This document shows, one piece after another, positions 9,116 through 17,322 of a stretch of DNA of 64,000 bases. A program made the position numbers and the translations under genes. The stretch is from NCBI RefSeq assembly GCF_000719265.1, contig NZ_JOFL01000003.1, positions 124,001 to 188,000 on the forward strand, written 5' to 3'. This stretch comes from Streptomyces roseoverticillatus (GTDB lineage: Bacteria; Actinomycetota; Actinomycetes; Streptomycetales; Streptomycetaceae). Position 1 is the first letter of the stretch, and each line of letters begins with the position of its first letter. The notes beneath the pieces are model-generated. The model did no database searches and was not told where the DNA came from. It saw only the letters and a list, made by a program, of their open reading frames with translations.

Positions 9116-10707
9116 TTCTTGGACTGCCAGTCCTCGACGTTCCACCAGGGACCCGCGCCGAGGCCGTGGTCATGCGGCTCGACCTGGGTGGAGAGGTCCT
9201 TCCACTCGTCGTTCATGACGTAGAGGTGGTCGACGTGGGTGAGGAAGGTGTAGCCGGGGTTGTCGGCGAGGCCCTGCTGGACCTTGTCGTAGGCGGCCTT
9301 GCGAGCGGCCTTGTCCCCGCTGCGCCGGCCCTCCTCCAGGGCCTTGTCGACGTCGGGGTCGGCGTAGGCGGCCATGTTGTTGAAGCCGTTGAGGGCCAGG
9401 GAGGAGTGCAGCAGGTTGTAGAGGTCGAAGTCGGGGTCGGCGGGGTTGCCGCCGCCGGCGAGGACCGCGTCGTTCTTCATGCGCGGCTCGATGACCTCCC
9501 AGGTGCCGCTCTGCACCTTGGCCTCGATGCCGGCCTTCTTGGCGTCCGAGGCGAAGGCGAGGGCGTGCTCCTCGCGGAGCTTGTCACCGGCGGGGAACCA
9601 GAGGGTGAAGGAGGCGCGCTCTCCGTCCTTCTCCCGGATGCCGTCGGCGCCGGGGCGCCAGCCGGCGTCGTCGAGGAGCTTCTTCGCCTTGTCCGGGTCG
9701 TACGGGCGCTCGGTGCCCTTGGCGAACCAGTCGCTGCCGGTGGGCACGGGCCCGTAGCCGGCGCGGCCGGCGCCTTCGAGGAGCTTGTCGACCATGGCCT
9801 TGCGGTCGACGGCGAGGTCGAGGGCGCGGCGTACGGCGAGGTCGCCGGTGACCTTGTTCGCGGTGGGCAGGGTCACGCCGCGGAAGTCGGTGGTACGGGC
9901 GGTGATGGTCACCTTGGACTTGTCGCCCTTGAAGCCCTTGGCGAGGTTGGGCGGCAGGATGGCGCCGTCGAGGTCGCCGGAGCGCAGCCGGGTGGCGCGC
10001 ACGTCGTCGTCCTTGATGATCGCCATCGTGAGCTTCCTGACCTCCGGCTCGCCGCCCCAGTAGCCGGGGTTGGCCTTGAAGGTCAGCTTCTCGCCCTTGC
10101 TCCAGCCGGTCAGGACGTACGGACCCGTGCCGATGGGGGCGGTGTTGAAGGAGCCGGAGTTGACGTCCTGCCCCTTGGCCGCGTGCTCCGGGACGATGGG
10201 CAGCACGGTGCGCTCGGCGAAGGGCGCGTAGGGGTACTTCAGCGCGAAGACGACGGTGTCGTCACCGGCGGCGGTGACTTTGTCGACGGCGTCGAGCTCG
10301 CCCTTGGCGGCGTTGTTGGTCTTCTCGTCCAGGATGGTGCGGTAGGTGAAGACCACGTCCTGGGCGGTGAACGGCTTGCCGTCGCTGAACTTCACGCCTT
10401 TGCGGAGGGTGAAGGTGTACGTACGGCCGTCGTCGGTGACCTTCGGCAGCTCGGCGGCGAGGGCCGGCCGGAGCTTCATCGACGCGTCGCGGCGGAGCAG
10501 CCCGTCGAAGATCTTGGAGTTGCCGTCCTTGCCGTAACCGAGGAGCGGGCTGAGCGTCTCGGGCTCATTGGCCAGACCGACGACCAGGGAGTCCCCGGGA
10601 CCCTTGGCGCCGTCGCCCCCGCCCGGTGTCGAACAGGCCGCCGCACCTGCCGCGAGAACGCCTGCCATGGCCGTGGCGGCCACTCCCCGTACGGACCGGG
10701 CCGTCAT
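9112..10707 (-). CDS. ABC importer substrate-binding lipoprotein (SBP family 5)
   Basis: This 531-residue extracellular lipoprotein has a twin-Arg-free signal peptide ending in AGAAAC, lipidation predicted at Cys25. The family 5 signature follows: LAAELPKVTDDGRTYTFTLR, GVKFSDGKPFTAQDVVFTY and IGTGPYVLTGW. It captures a peptide or similar ligand for the four downstream subunits. ATG at 10707 is preferred over the one three codons upstream because GAGGTGTGGGG is well placed. First gene of the operon. The upstream region carries direct repeats that could control it. Confidence 0.92.
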   Translation of the reverse strand: MTARSVRGVAATAMAGVLAAGAAACSTPGGGDGAKGPGDSLVVGLANEPETLSPLLGYGKDGNSKIFDGLLRRDASMKLRPALAAELPKVTDDGRTYTFTLRKGVKFSDGKPFTAQDVVFTYRTILDEKTNNAAKGELDAVDKVTAAGDDTVVFALKYPYAPFAERTVLPIVPEHAAKGQDVNSGSFNTAPIGTGPYVLTGWSKGEKLTFKANPGYWGGEPEVRKLTMAIIKDDDVRATRLRSGDLDGAILPPNLAKGFKGDKSKVTITARTTDFRGVTLPTANKVTGDLAVRRALDLAVDRKAMVDKLLEGAGRAGYGPVPTGSDWFAKGTERPYDPDKAKKLLDDAGWRPGADGIREKDGERASFTLWFPAGDKLREEHALAFASDAKKAGIEAKVQSGTWEVIEPRMKNDAVLAGGGNPADPDFDLYNLLHSSLALNGFNNMAAYADPDVDKALEEGRRSGDKAARKAAYDKVQQGLADNPGYTFLTHVDHLYVMNDEWKDLSTQVEPHDHGLGAGPWWNVEDWQSKK

Positions 10708-10727
10708 GCCCCACACCTCTGCTCAGT

Positions 10728-10755
10728 ACTTGTGCTTAGCCACACTTGTGCTTAG
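10728..10755. repeat. Direct repeat in leader of the ABC operon
   Basis: ACTTGTGCTTAG occurs at 10728-10739 and again at 10744-10755 (16-base period), with a partial third unit ACTTGCTTTTG from 10758. It lies between the likely promoter region and the binding-protein gene, on the helical repeat scale expected for regulator half-sites. Confidence 0.5.
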
Positions 10756-10831
10756 TCACTTGCTTTTGCGAACCAGTCGCAATTAAACAGTATGCAAAGT
10801 TACGGTCATGGGCGGGGTGTGGAATCCGAGG

Positions 10832-11584
10832 TCAGGGGCGTACGGGCGGGGAGCTCCCCTTAGTGGCGGGCACCGGCAGTGTGTCCCAGCGGGTGACAGG
10901 CCAGGCCACGACGAAGGCACGGCCGATCACGTTGTCGACGGGAACGAAGCCGTCGCCGGGTTTCTGCAGGTGGTGGTAGCGGGAGTCCCAGGAGTCGTTG
11001 CGGTGGTCGCCCATCACCCAGAGATGGTCTTGGGGCACCTTGACCGTCCCGACCGGGTAGTCGTCGCACGGGGTCGAACCGGGGTAGATGTACGGCTCGT
11101 CCAGTGGCACGCCGTTGACCTTCACCGGACTGCCGATGTTGCACTCCACGGTGTCGCCACCGACCGCGATCACCCGCTTGATGAGGTCCTTCTCGTTCGA
11201 TGAGGGCATCAAGCCCACGAAGGTGAGGATGCTCTGCGCGCCGCGCAGAACCGCGTTGGTCTTTTCCGGGGCCTGTTCCGGGAGCCAGCCGCCGGGATCA
11301 CGGAAGACCACGACTTCCCCGCGCTGCGGCTCGGCACCGAACAACGGGGTCAGCTTGTCCACCAGGACGCGGTCGCCTTCCTGCAGGGTGTTCTGCATCG
11401 AGGCCGAGGGTATCGAGAAGGCCTGCACGAAGAACGTCTTGATCCCTAAAGAGAGCAGCAGGGCGACGGCTACCAGGACCAGCAGCTCGACCCACCAAGG
11501 GCGCTTCGTGCGCGGCACACGTCCTGGCTTACTCCGCGTGGGGCCGGCACGGCCGGAACGCACGGTTGCCTTCTCCGAGCTCAT
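10832..11584 (-). CDS. lepB: Signal peptidase I
   Basis: A 250-residue membrane protease that removes signal peptides from exported proteins. One N-terminal membrane helix (residues 31-47) is followed by the catalytic Ser box FSIPSASMQNTL (Ser62 expected nucleophile) and the Lys box DLIKRVIAVGGD (Lys136 expected general base), then GDHRNDSWDSR, the family's conserved C-terminal box. The ATG at 11584 follows AAGGAACTCAAGAG; an in-frame extension upstream to 11671 lacks support. Streptomyces usually have several paralogues; this one stands alone between the ABC operon and the LacI gene. Confidence 0.95.
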   Translation of the reverse strand: MSSEKATVRSGRAGPTRSKPGRVPRTKRPWWVELLVLVAVALLLSLGIKTFFVQAFSIPSASMQNTLQEGDRVLVDKLTPLFGAEPQRGEVVVFRDPGGWLPEQAPEKTNAVLRGAQSILTFVGLMPSSNEKDLIKRVIAVGGDTVECNIGSPVKVNGVPLDEPYIYPGSTPCDDYPVGTVKVPQDHLWVMGDHRNDSWDSRYHHLQKPGDGFVPVDNVIGRAFVVAWPVTRWDTLPVPATKGSSPPVRP

Positions 11585-11689
11585 CTCTTGAGTTCCTTTG
11601 CGCGTTCCGGACCGGCCTGTGGCCGCTGCACGAACATTGGCTGAGCTGGGCAAGTTTAGGAAAGCGACCATTCGCGAGGCGTAAAGGAA

Positions 11690-12739
11690 CTACGCCTCGC
11701 AGGGCGGCGGGGCCGTCGAGGCTCGGTGGAGGAGGGTGGGGGTCGGGTCCTGGGTCCGGCGGGGCGGGGCGCCGTCGAGGAGGGCCAGCAGGTGTTCCGC
11801 CGCGCGCCGGCCGAAGGCGGCGGTGTCCCGGGTGAGGGCCGTGAGCGCGGGGTGGGTGTTGCGGCAGAGGACCGAGTCGTCCCACGCCACCACGGACAGG
11901 TCTCCCGGGACCGAAAGGCCGCGTTCCGCGGCCACCGCCAGGCCCGCCACGGCCATCACGTCGTTGTCGTAGACGATCGCGGTGGGCGGGCGGGGGCCGG
12001 CCAGGGCGCGGCGGGTGGCCTCGGCGCCCTGCGCGTCGGAGTAGTCGGTGGTCACCGAGCGCGCGTCCGGCAGTCCCCGGCGGGCGGCCTCGGCGCGGAG
12101 GCAGGCCATCCGGCGCCGGGTGTGGGCGAGTTCCGGCAGGCCCGCGATGTGGGTGATGCGCCGGTGGCCCAGGGTGTGCAAGTGGCTGATGACGGAGGCC
12201 ATCGCGCCGGTGTCGTCGGCCCACACCGTGGAGATCGCCGCACCGGGCGGGGCCGTGACGGCCGGGGCGCCGATGACCACAGCGGGCAGGCCCAAGCCGT
12301 CCAGCAGGCCCGGGCGCGGGTCTTCCGCGCGCGGGTCGACGACCAGCAGGCCGTCCACGCGGCGCTCGGCCCACCAGCGGCGGTAGACCGCGCACTCGGC
12401 GTCGAGGTCCTCCACGACCTGGAACAGCAGCCCGAAACGGCGGGCGGCGAGCGTTTCCTGCACGCCGGAGACCAGCCGCAGGAAGAACGACTCGACGCCC
12501 AGGGTGCGGGCGGGCCGGGCGAGGACGAGCCCCACCGTCGCCGCGCCCTCGCCGGACAGGGCGCGGGCCGCGGTGCTCGGTTGCCAGCCGAGCTGCTCGG
12601 CGACCCGGCGCACGCGCTCGCGCGTGGCCTCGGAGACCCCGGGGCGGCCGTTGAGCGCGAACGACACCGCGCTCTCCGAGACGCCGGCGCGGCGCGCGAT
12701 GTCCTTGATCGTCGGGCGGCGGGGCGGTGTGCGGCGCAC
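11690..12739 (-). CDS. LacI-family regulator of the adjacent glycan locus
   Basis: This 349-residue repressor has an N-terminal LacI helix-turn-helix (TIKDIARRAGVSESAVSFAL) and a hinge (RVAEQLGWQPSTAARALS), followed by a periplasmic-binding-like sugar-sensing domain (VGLVLARPAR to the C-terminus). It is divergent from the sugar ABC operon with one LacI-type palindrome between, so it probably represses that operon and itself until a mannose-type sugar is present (inferred). GTG at 12739 is chosen because GGAGGAGGG lies eight bases upstream; an ATG nine codons earlier is possible. Confidence 0.9.
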   Translation of the reverse strand: MRRTPPRRPTIKDIARRAGVSESAVSFALNGRPGVSEATRERVRRVAEQLGWQPSTAARALSGEGAATVGLVLARPARTLGVESFFLRLVSGVQETLAARRFGLLFQVVEDLDAECAVYRRWWAERRVDGLLVVDPRAEDPRPGLLDGLGLPAVVIGAPAVTAPPGAAISTVWADDTGAMASVISHLHTLGHRRITHIAGLPELAHTRRRMACLRAEAARRGLPDARSVTTDYSDAQGAEATRRALAGPRPPTAIVYDNDVMAVAGLAVAAERGLSVPGDLSVVAWDDSVLCRNTHPALTALTRDTAAFGRRAAEHLLALLDGAPPRRTQDPTPTLLHRASTAPPPCEA

Positions 12740-12777
12740 GCTCCTGCCCTCCTCCAGGGGTTCCATGGCATCAACAC

Positions 12778-12793
12778 ACTAAAGCGCATTAGT
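12778..12793. promoter_or_regulatory. LacI-family operator palindrome
   Basis: ACTAAAGCGCATTAGT matches its reverse complement at 14 of 16 positions and has the central CG and overall form of LacI/GalR-family operators. It lies between the divergent regulator and sugar-importer genes. A possible -35 TTGACT at 12808-12813 is nearby on the forward strand. Confidence 0.65.
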
Positions 12794-12879
12794 TGTTGGC
12801 GGCAGTATTGACTAACTCCCCTTCCCGGTGCACCTTTTGGACCGCACCTCCCGGCCCCGACCGAAGGAGACCGCCGGCC

Positions 12880-14178
12880 ATGCCGATACCCCGCAGAGCC
12901 GTCGCCGCGACCGTTCCGCTGCTCGTGTCCGCCCTCACGCTGACCGCCTGCGGCTCGGGCGGCTCGGACTCCGGGGGCGGTGACGCGGGCGGGAAGCCGG
13001 AGGGCGACATCACCTTCCAGACGTGGAATCTGCGCAGCAACTTCAAGGACTATTTCACCGGCCTGGTAGCGGAATTCGAAAAGGCCAACCCGGGCGTCCG
13101 CGTCAAATGGCTGGACCAGCCCGCCGACAACTACGCGGACAAGCTGAGCGCGGACGCCGCCGCGGGCACCCTCCCCGACGTCGTCAACGTCTCCCCGGAT
13201 CTCTCCTATCCCCTGGCCAAGGCCGGTCTGCTGATGAACCTCGACAAGGAGCCGGCCGCGGCGAAGTTCAAGGGCGAATACACCCCGGAGGCGTGGCGGG
13301 GCAACGAGCTGCCGGGCCTGGACGGCTCGTACTCCTTCCCCTGGTACCTCAACACCGGCCCGCTGTTCTACAACAAGGCCCTGTTCCGGCGGGCCGGCCT
13401 CGATCCGGAGAAGCCGCCGAAGAGCTACGGCGAGCTGTTCGCGGCGGCCCGCACCATCGCGGAGCGTTCGGGCGGCAGGACCGCGACGCTCGGCGGCACA
13501 CCCGCCGTCGAGGACTTCGGCCGCTACGGCGTGCGGCTGATGAACGGCGACGCCACCCGGTTCACGTACAACGAGCCGAAGGGCGTGGAACTGCTCACCG
13601 AGTACAAGAAGCTCTACGACGCCGGCGGCCTCGACCCGCAGTCCCTGACCAACACCCCGGACAAGACCGGCCAGAAGTTCCTGGAACAGAAGGTCGCCAT
13701 GAACCCCGGCAGCGCCCACGACCTGGAGACCTTCAAGAAGAACGCCCCCGGCCTCTACCGGGAGCTCGGCATCACCGACGCCCCCAACAACACGGGCAAA
13801 CCCAATATGTACGTCATGGGTCTCGGCGTCAGCAGCCGCAGCGAGCACAAGGCCGCGGCCGTCGCCTTCGCCCGCTTCATCACGGACAGGAAGAACCAGG
13901 AGGCGTTCGCCCACAAGGTCGCCGTCTTCCCCAGCACCAAGGGCTCCCTCGACGGTCCGTACTGGACGAAGGACGACGGCACCGACGAGGGCCGCGTACG
14001 GGTCGCCTCCGCGAAGATGCTCAAAGGGGCGGTCAATTACACGCCCGTCGTGCTCAGCGAGGAGATGAAGACCGTCCTCAAGAACGAGGTCGCCAAGGCC
14101 CTCCAGGGAAAGAAGACACCGAAGCAGGCCCTGGACGACGCGGTCGCGCAGAGCAACAAGCTGCTCAAGCAGGGCTGA
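12880..14178 (+). CDS. Sugar ABC importer, substrate-binding lipoprotein (SBP family 1)
   Basis: A 432-residue extracellular lipoprotein with signal peptide and lipobox LTAC (Cys24), a Gly/Ser linker, then a carbohydrate-binding family 1 fold (ITFQTWNLRSNFKDYFTGLV, VKWLDQPADNYADKLSADAA, WYLNTGPLFYNKALFRRAG). It begins an operon with two permeases and no ATPase, so it probably uses the shared ATPase MsiK, as Streptomyces oligosaccharide importers do. Given the mannosidases and endoglycosidase downstream, the ligand is probably a mannose-rich oligosaccharide freed from N-glycans (inferred). ATG preceded by GAAGGAGA. Confidence 0.92.
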   Translation: MPIPRRAVAATVPLLVSALTLTACGSGGSDSGGGDAGGKPEGDITFQTWNLRSNFKDYFTGLVAEFEKANPGVRVKWLDQPADNYADKLSADAAAGTLPDVVNVSPDLSYPLAKAGLLMNLDKEPAAAKFKGEYTPEAWRGNELPGLDGSYSFPWYLNTGPLFYNKALFRRAGLDPEKPPKSYGELFAAARTIAERSGGRTATLGGTPAVEDFGRYGVRLMNGDATRFTYNEPKGVELLTEYKKLYDAGGLDPQSLTNTPDKTGQKFLEQKVAMNPGSAHDLETFKKNAPGLYRELGITDAPNNTGKPNMYVMGLGVSSRSEHKAAAVAFARFITDRKNQEAFAHKVAVFPSTKGSLDGPYWTKDDGTDEGRVRVASAKMLKGAVNYTPVVLSEEMKTVLKNEVAKALQGKKTPKQALDDAVAQSNKLLKQG

Positions 14179-14183
14179 CGGGC

Positions 14184-15074
14184 GTGAAGCATGTCAGGCG
14201 CATACGTACGCACCGGGCCGTGAGCCCCTGGCTCTTCCTCCTCCCCGGCCTCGCCACCGTCACCGCCTTCAGCCTCTACCCCTTCCTCACCACCCTCCAC
14301 AAGGCCTTCACCGACGCCCGCACCCTCACGCCCGGCGACTGGGTGGGGCTGCGCAACTTCCGGGACATGGCACAGGACGAGCAGTTCTGGGTCGCGCTGC
14401 GCAACAGCGGCCTGTACGTGATCCTCGTCGTCCCCTTCACCGTGCTGCTGCCGCTGCTGCTCGCGCTCCTGGTGCAGAAGCGCATCCCGGGCGTCGCGTT
14501 CTTCCGGTCCGCGTTCTACACGCCGGTCGTGGCCTCCACCGTCGTGGTCGCCCTGATCTGGGGCTGGATGCTCGACGACCGGGGGCTGGTCAACGGGATC
14601 CTGCGGGTCCTCGGGGCCGGCCCGTTCGCCTTCCTCGGCGACGAGTGGCTGCTGCTGTTCAGCGCGATGGCCCTGACGGTCTGGAAGGGACTCGGCTACT
14701 ACATGATCATCTACCTGGCGGCGCTGGCACACGTGCCGCGCGAACTGTACGAGGCGGCGGCCGTCGACGGCGCGGGCGCGCTGCGCCGCTTCACGGCCGT
14801 CACCGTGCCCGGCGTGCGCTCGACGATGGTCCTGGTCGGCGCCCTGTCGTCGGTGGCCGCCTTCAAGGTCTTCTCCGAGGTCTTCCTGCTGGCGGGCCCC
14901 ACCGGCGGCCCGGCCGGGCAGGACACCACGCTCGTCATGCTCGTCCAGCGCACGGGCACGGGCCTCAACGGCCGGGTCGGCTACTCCTCCGCGCTCTCGC
15001 TGGTCGTCTTCGCCGTCGCCCTGCTGCTGATGCTGCTCGTGTTGCGCGCCGACCGGACGAGGAGGCAGGAATGA
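14184..15074 (+). CDS. Sugar ABC importer permease (MalF/UgpA type)
   Basis: A 296-residue membrane permease with six predicted helices, opening SPWLFLLPGLATVTAFSLYP. The EAA loop that docks to the ATPase is ELYEAAAVDGAGALRRFTAV. GTG at 14184, five bases after the previous stop. The stop overlaps the next ATG (ATGA), so the two permeases are coupled. Confidence 0.92.
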   Translation: MKHVRRIRTHRAVSPWLFLLPGLATVTAFSLYPFLTTLHKAFTDARTLTPGDWVGLRNFRDMAQDEQFWVALRNSGLYVILVVPFTVLLPLLLALLVQKRIPGVAFFRSAFYTPVVASTVVVALIWGWMLDDRGLVNGILRVLGAGPFAFLGDEWLLLFSAMALTVWKGLGYYMIIYLAALAHVPRELYEAAAVDGAGALRRFTAVTVPGVRSTMVLVGALSSVAAFKVFSEVFLLAGPTGGPAGQDTTLVMLVQRTGTGLNGRVGYSSALSLVVFAVALLLMLLVLRADRTRRQE

Positions 15075-15901
15075 GCCGCACGACCCCCTGGGAGAAGGCC
15101 GTGCGCTACGTCCTCCTCCTCGCCGTGCTGGCGCTGACGGTCGGCCCGTTCCTGTGGCAGCTGTCGACGTCCTTCAAGAGCACCACCGAGGACGTCTACA
15201 CCTCCCCGCCCCGCTTCCTGCCGGCCCACCCGACCGTGCACAACTACACCGCGGTCGCGGACATCATCCCCGTCTGGGACTACGCCCTGAACTCCCTCAA
15301 GGTCGCCGTCGCGAGCGTCCTCACCAACCTCGCCGGCGCCTCGGCGGCCGGCTACGCGCTCGCCCGGCTGCGGTTCCGCGGGCGCCGGGCGGCGACGCTG
15401 GCGTTCGTGGCGGCGGTGCTGGTCCCGCTGGAGTCCATCGTCGTCGCCCAGTTCACGATGATGCGGGACCTGGAGCTCAACAACACGCTCGTGGCCGTCG
15501 TCCTGCCGGGCGCGGTCGGCGCGCTCAACGTCCTGCTGATGCGCAACGCCTTCGCGAACCTGCCCTACGAGATCGAGGAGGCGGCCGTCATCGACGGGGC
15601 GAACGTGTGGCAGCGGTTCGTACGGATCGCGCTGCCGTCCGTGCGGGGCACCCTCGCCGTCGTCGCGGTCTTCTCCTTCATGGGGGCGTGGGACGACTTC
15701 CTGTGGCCGCTGATCGTCCTGTCCGACCCGGACCGCTTCACCCTCACCGTCGGCCTGAACCACCTGCACGGCACCTTCCAGCAGGACCCGCGGCTGGTCG
15801 CCGCCGGCACGGTCGTCGCCGTCGCCCCGCTCGTCGTGATGTTCGCGTGCCTGCAGCGGTACTTCTTCCGCGGCGTCGGGGAGGGCGCCGTCAAGGGCTG
15901 A
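15071..15901 (+). CDS. Sugar ABC importer permease (MalG/UgpE type)
   Basis: A 276-residue second permease subunit with six predicted helices, the MalG-like start (TVGPFLWQLSTSFKS) and EAA loop YEIEEAAVIDGANVWQRF. It should form the heterodimeric channel with the preceding product. No ATPase gene follows; the next genes are glycosidases, so uptake and cytoplasmic breakdown are encoded together. Confidence 0.92.
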   Translation: MSRTTPWEKAVRYVLLLAVLALTVGPFLWQLSTSFKSTTEDVYTSPPRFLPAHPTVHNYTAVADIIPVWDYALNSLKVAVASVLTNLAGASAAGYALARLRFRGRRAATLAFVAAVLVPLESIVVAQFTMMRDLELNNTLVAVVLPGAVGALNVLLMRNAFANLPYEIEEAAVIDGANVWQRFVRIALPSVRGTLAVVAVFSFMGAWDDFLWPLIVLSDPDRFTLTVGLNHLHGTFQQDPRLVAAGTVVAVAPLVVMFACLQRYFFRGVGEGAVKG

Positions 15902-15941
15902 CCCTCACGCCTCCGCCCAACAGAAGGGACACCCCCGCCCC

Positions 15942-17174
15942 ATGCGCTTCGGCGTCAACTACACCCCCGCCCGCGGCTGGTTCCACCACTGGCTCGACTT
16001 CGACCTGGACGACGTCCGCGCCGACCTGGACTCCGTGGCGGCGCTCGGCCTCGACCACATCCGCGTCTTCCCCCTCTGGCCGCTCTTCCAGCCCAACCGC
16101 ACCATGATCCGGCCGCGCGCCGTCGAGCAGCTCGTGAGCCTCGTCGACGCGGCCGGCGAGCGCGGGCTCGACGTCAACGTGGACGGGCTGCAGGGGCACC
16201 TGTCCAGCTTCGACTTCGTCCCGTCCTGGACCACCACCTGGCACCGCCGCAACCTCTTCACCGACCCGGACGTCGTCGACGCGCAGGCCCGCCTCCTCAC
16301 CGAGCTCGCCGGCGCGCTCGCCGGACGGCCCAACTTCCTCGGCATGACCGTCGGCAACGAGTTCAACCAGTTCTCCGGGCCGCCCCACCCCGACCCCGAC
16401 CGCATCCGCCCCGCCCAGGCCGGCCGCTGGCTGCGCCGCATGCTCGCGGCCTGCGAGGAGGGCGCGCCCGGCAAGACCCACCTGCACGCCTCGTACGACG
16501 CCGCCTTCCACGACGGCGAGCACCCCTTCACGCCCGCCCACTCGGCCCGGCTGGGAGCCATGACGGCCGTGCACTCCTGGGTCTTCAACGGCACCGCGCA
16601 GCGGCACGGCCCCGCCGGCGTCGCCGAACACCTCGCCGCCTACCTCGTCGAGCTGTCCAAGGCCTGGGCCGACGACCCCGCCCGACCCGTATGGCTGCAG
16701 GAGACCGGCGCGCCCGCCCCGCACGTCCCGCCCGGCCGCGCCGCGGCGTTCACGGAGGCGACCGTCCGCCACGCCCTGGACTGCCCCGGCCTCTGGGGCA
16801 TCACCTGGTGGTGCTCCCACGACGTCGACCGTGCCCTCGCGGACTTCCCGGAGCTGGAGTACGGGCTGGGGCTGCTCACCAACGACCGCGAGGTCAAACC
16901 GGCCGGGGAAGTGTTCGCACGCCTCGCCCGGGAGCACCGGAGCGCCGGGCCGCCTCCGCCACGGCGGACCGCCCTGGTCCTGGACGCGGGCGACGCCGAG
17001 GAGGCTCCGGGGCGGGCCGTGAGCGCGCCGGGCGGGGCGTTCTTCGAGGCGTGGATGAGGGTCGCCTCCGGCGGGGGGCGGCCGGCCGTGGTGCTGGCCC
17101 AGCGGGCCGGGGACGCAGCGCATTTGGCTGCGCGGGGCATCACCGAGGTCGTCGCCGTCGAGCAGGTGCCTTAG
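15942..17174 (+). CDS. GH5-type glycosidase, GH5_18-like beta-mannosidase
   Basis: This 410-residue (beta/alpha)8 glycosidase has no signal peptide and so should act in the cytoplasm. The GH5 acid/base lies in GNEFNQF (Glu140) and the nucleophile in LQETGAP (Glu254). The opening MRFGVNYTPARGWFHHWLDF and IRVFPLWPLFQPNR resemble subfamily GH5_18, whose characterised members cleave the Man-beta-1,4-GlcNAc bond of the N-glycan core. That fits its place between a sugar importer and ENGase and alpha-mannosidase genes. The subfamily is from memory of the family, not a search. It starts 40 bases after the permease, after AGAAGGGA. Confidence 0.8.
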   Translation: MRFGVNYTPARGWFHHWLDFDLDDVRADLDSVAALGLDHIRVFPLWPLFQPNRTMIRPRAVEQLVSLVDAAGERGLDVNVDGLQGHLSSFDFVPSWTTTWHRRNLFTDPDVVDAQARLLTELAGALAGRPNFLGMTVGNEFNQFSGPPHPDPDRIRPAQAGRWLRRMLAACEEGAPGKTHLHASYDAAFHDGEHPFTPAHSARLGAMTAVHSWVFNGTAQRHGPAGVAEHLAAYLVELSKAWADDPARPVWLQETGAPAPHVPPGRAAAFTEATVRHALDCPGLWGITWWCSHDVDRALADFPELEYGLGLLTNDREVKPAGEVFARLAREHRSAGPPPPRRTALVLDAGDAEEAPGRAVSAPGGAFFEAWMRVASGGGRPAVVLAQRAGDAAHLAARGITEVVAVEQVP

Positions 17175-17195
17175 CGGTGCGGCCCCGCCACCCGT

Positions 17196-17240
17196 TTCGG
17201 GGCTCCGCCCCGGCCCCCGGTCCTCAATCGCCGGACGGCT
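17196..17240. repeat. Dispersed 45-bp intergenic element, copy 2
   Basis: It matches the copy at 5565-5609 at 43 of 45 positions, including the CGGGGCTCCGCCCCG hairpin. Here it separates the beta-mannosidase and endoglycosidase genes, where it could attenuate read-through. Its 3' end runs into a tandem repeat. Confidence 0.7.
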
Positions 17241-17315
17241 TAAAGGAAGACGGGGCAGCTCGAAGGAAGACGGGACGGCTTGAGAGGAAGACCGGACGGC
17301 CTGAAAGGAATGAGG
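17237..17315 (+). repeat. Four-unit, ~20-bp tandem repeat carrying Shine-Dalgarno-like motifs
   Basis: Units start near 17237, 17257, 17277 and 17298, each like GGCTTGAAAGGAAGACGGGA with variations. Each holds AAGGAA or AGGAAG, and the last lies just upstream of the ENGase ATG at 17323. It grows out of the 3' end of the dispersed element. Confidence 0.75.
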
Positions 17316-17322
17316 AACCACC

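Noticed and set aside
9073..10755. A 560-codon forward open frame over the binding-protein gene
   Set aside because: The reverse-strand frame has a signal peptide, lipobox and SBP motifs; the forward frame is Gly/Val-rich with none.
17237..17315. Tandem repeat considered as a short CRISPR-like array
   Set aside because: Units adjoin without spacers and are degenerate, so it is a simple tandem repeat.
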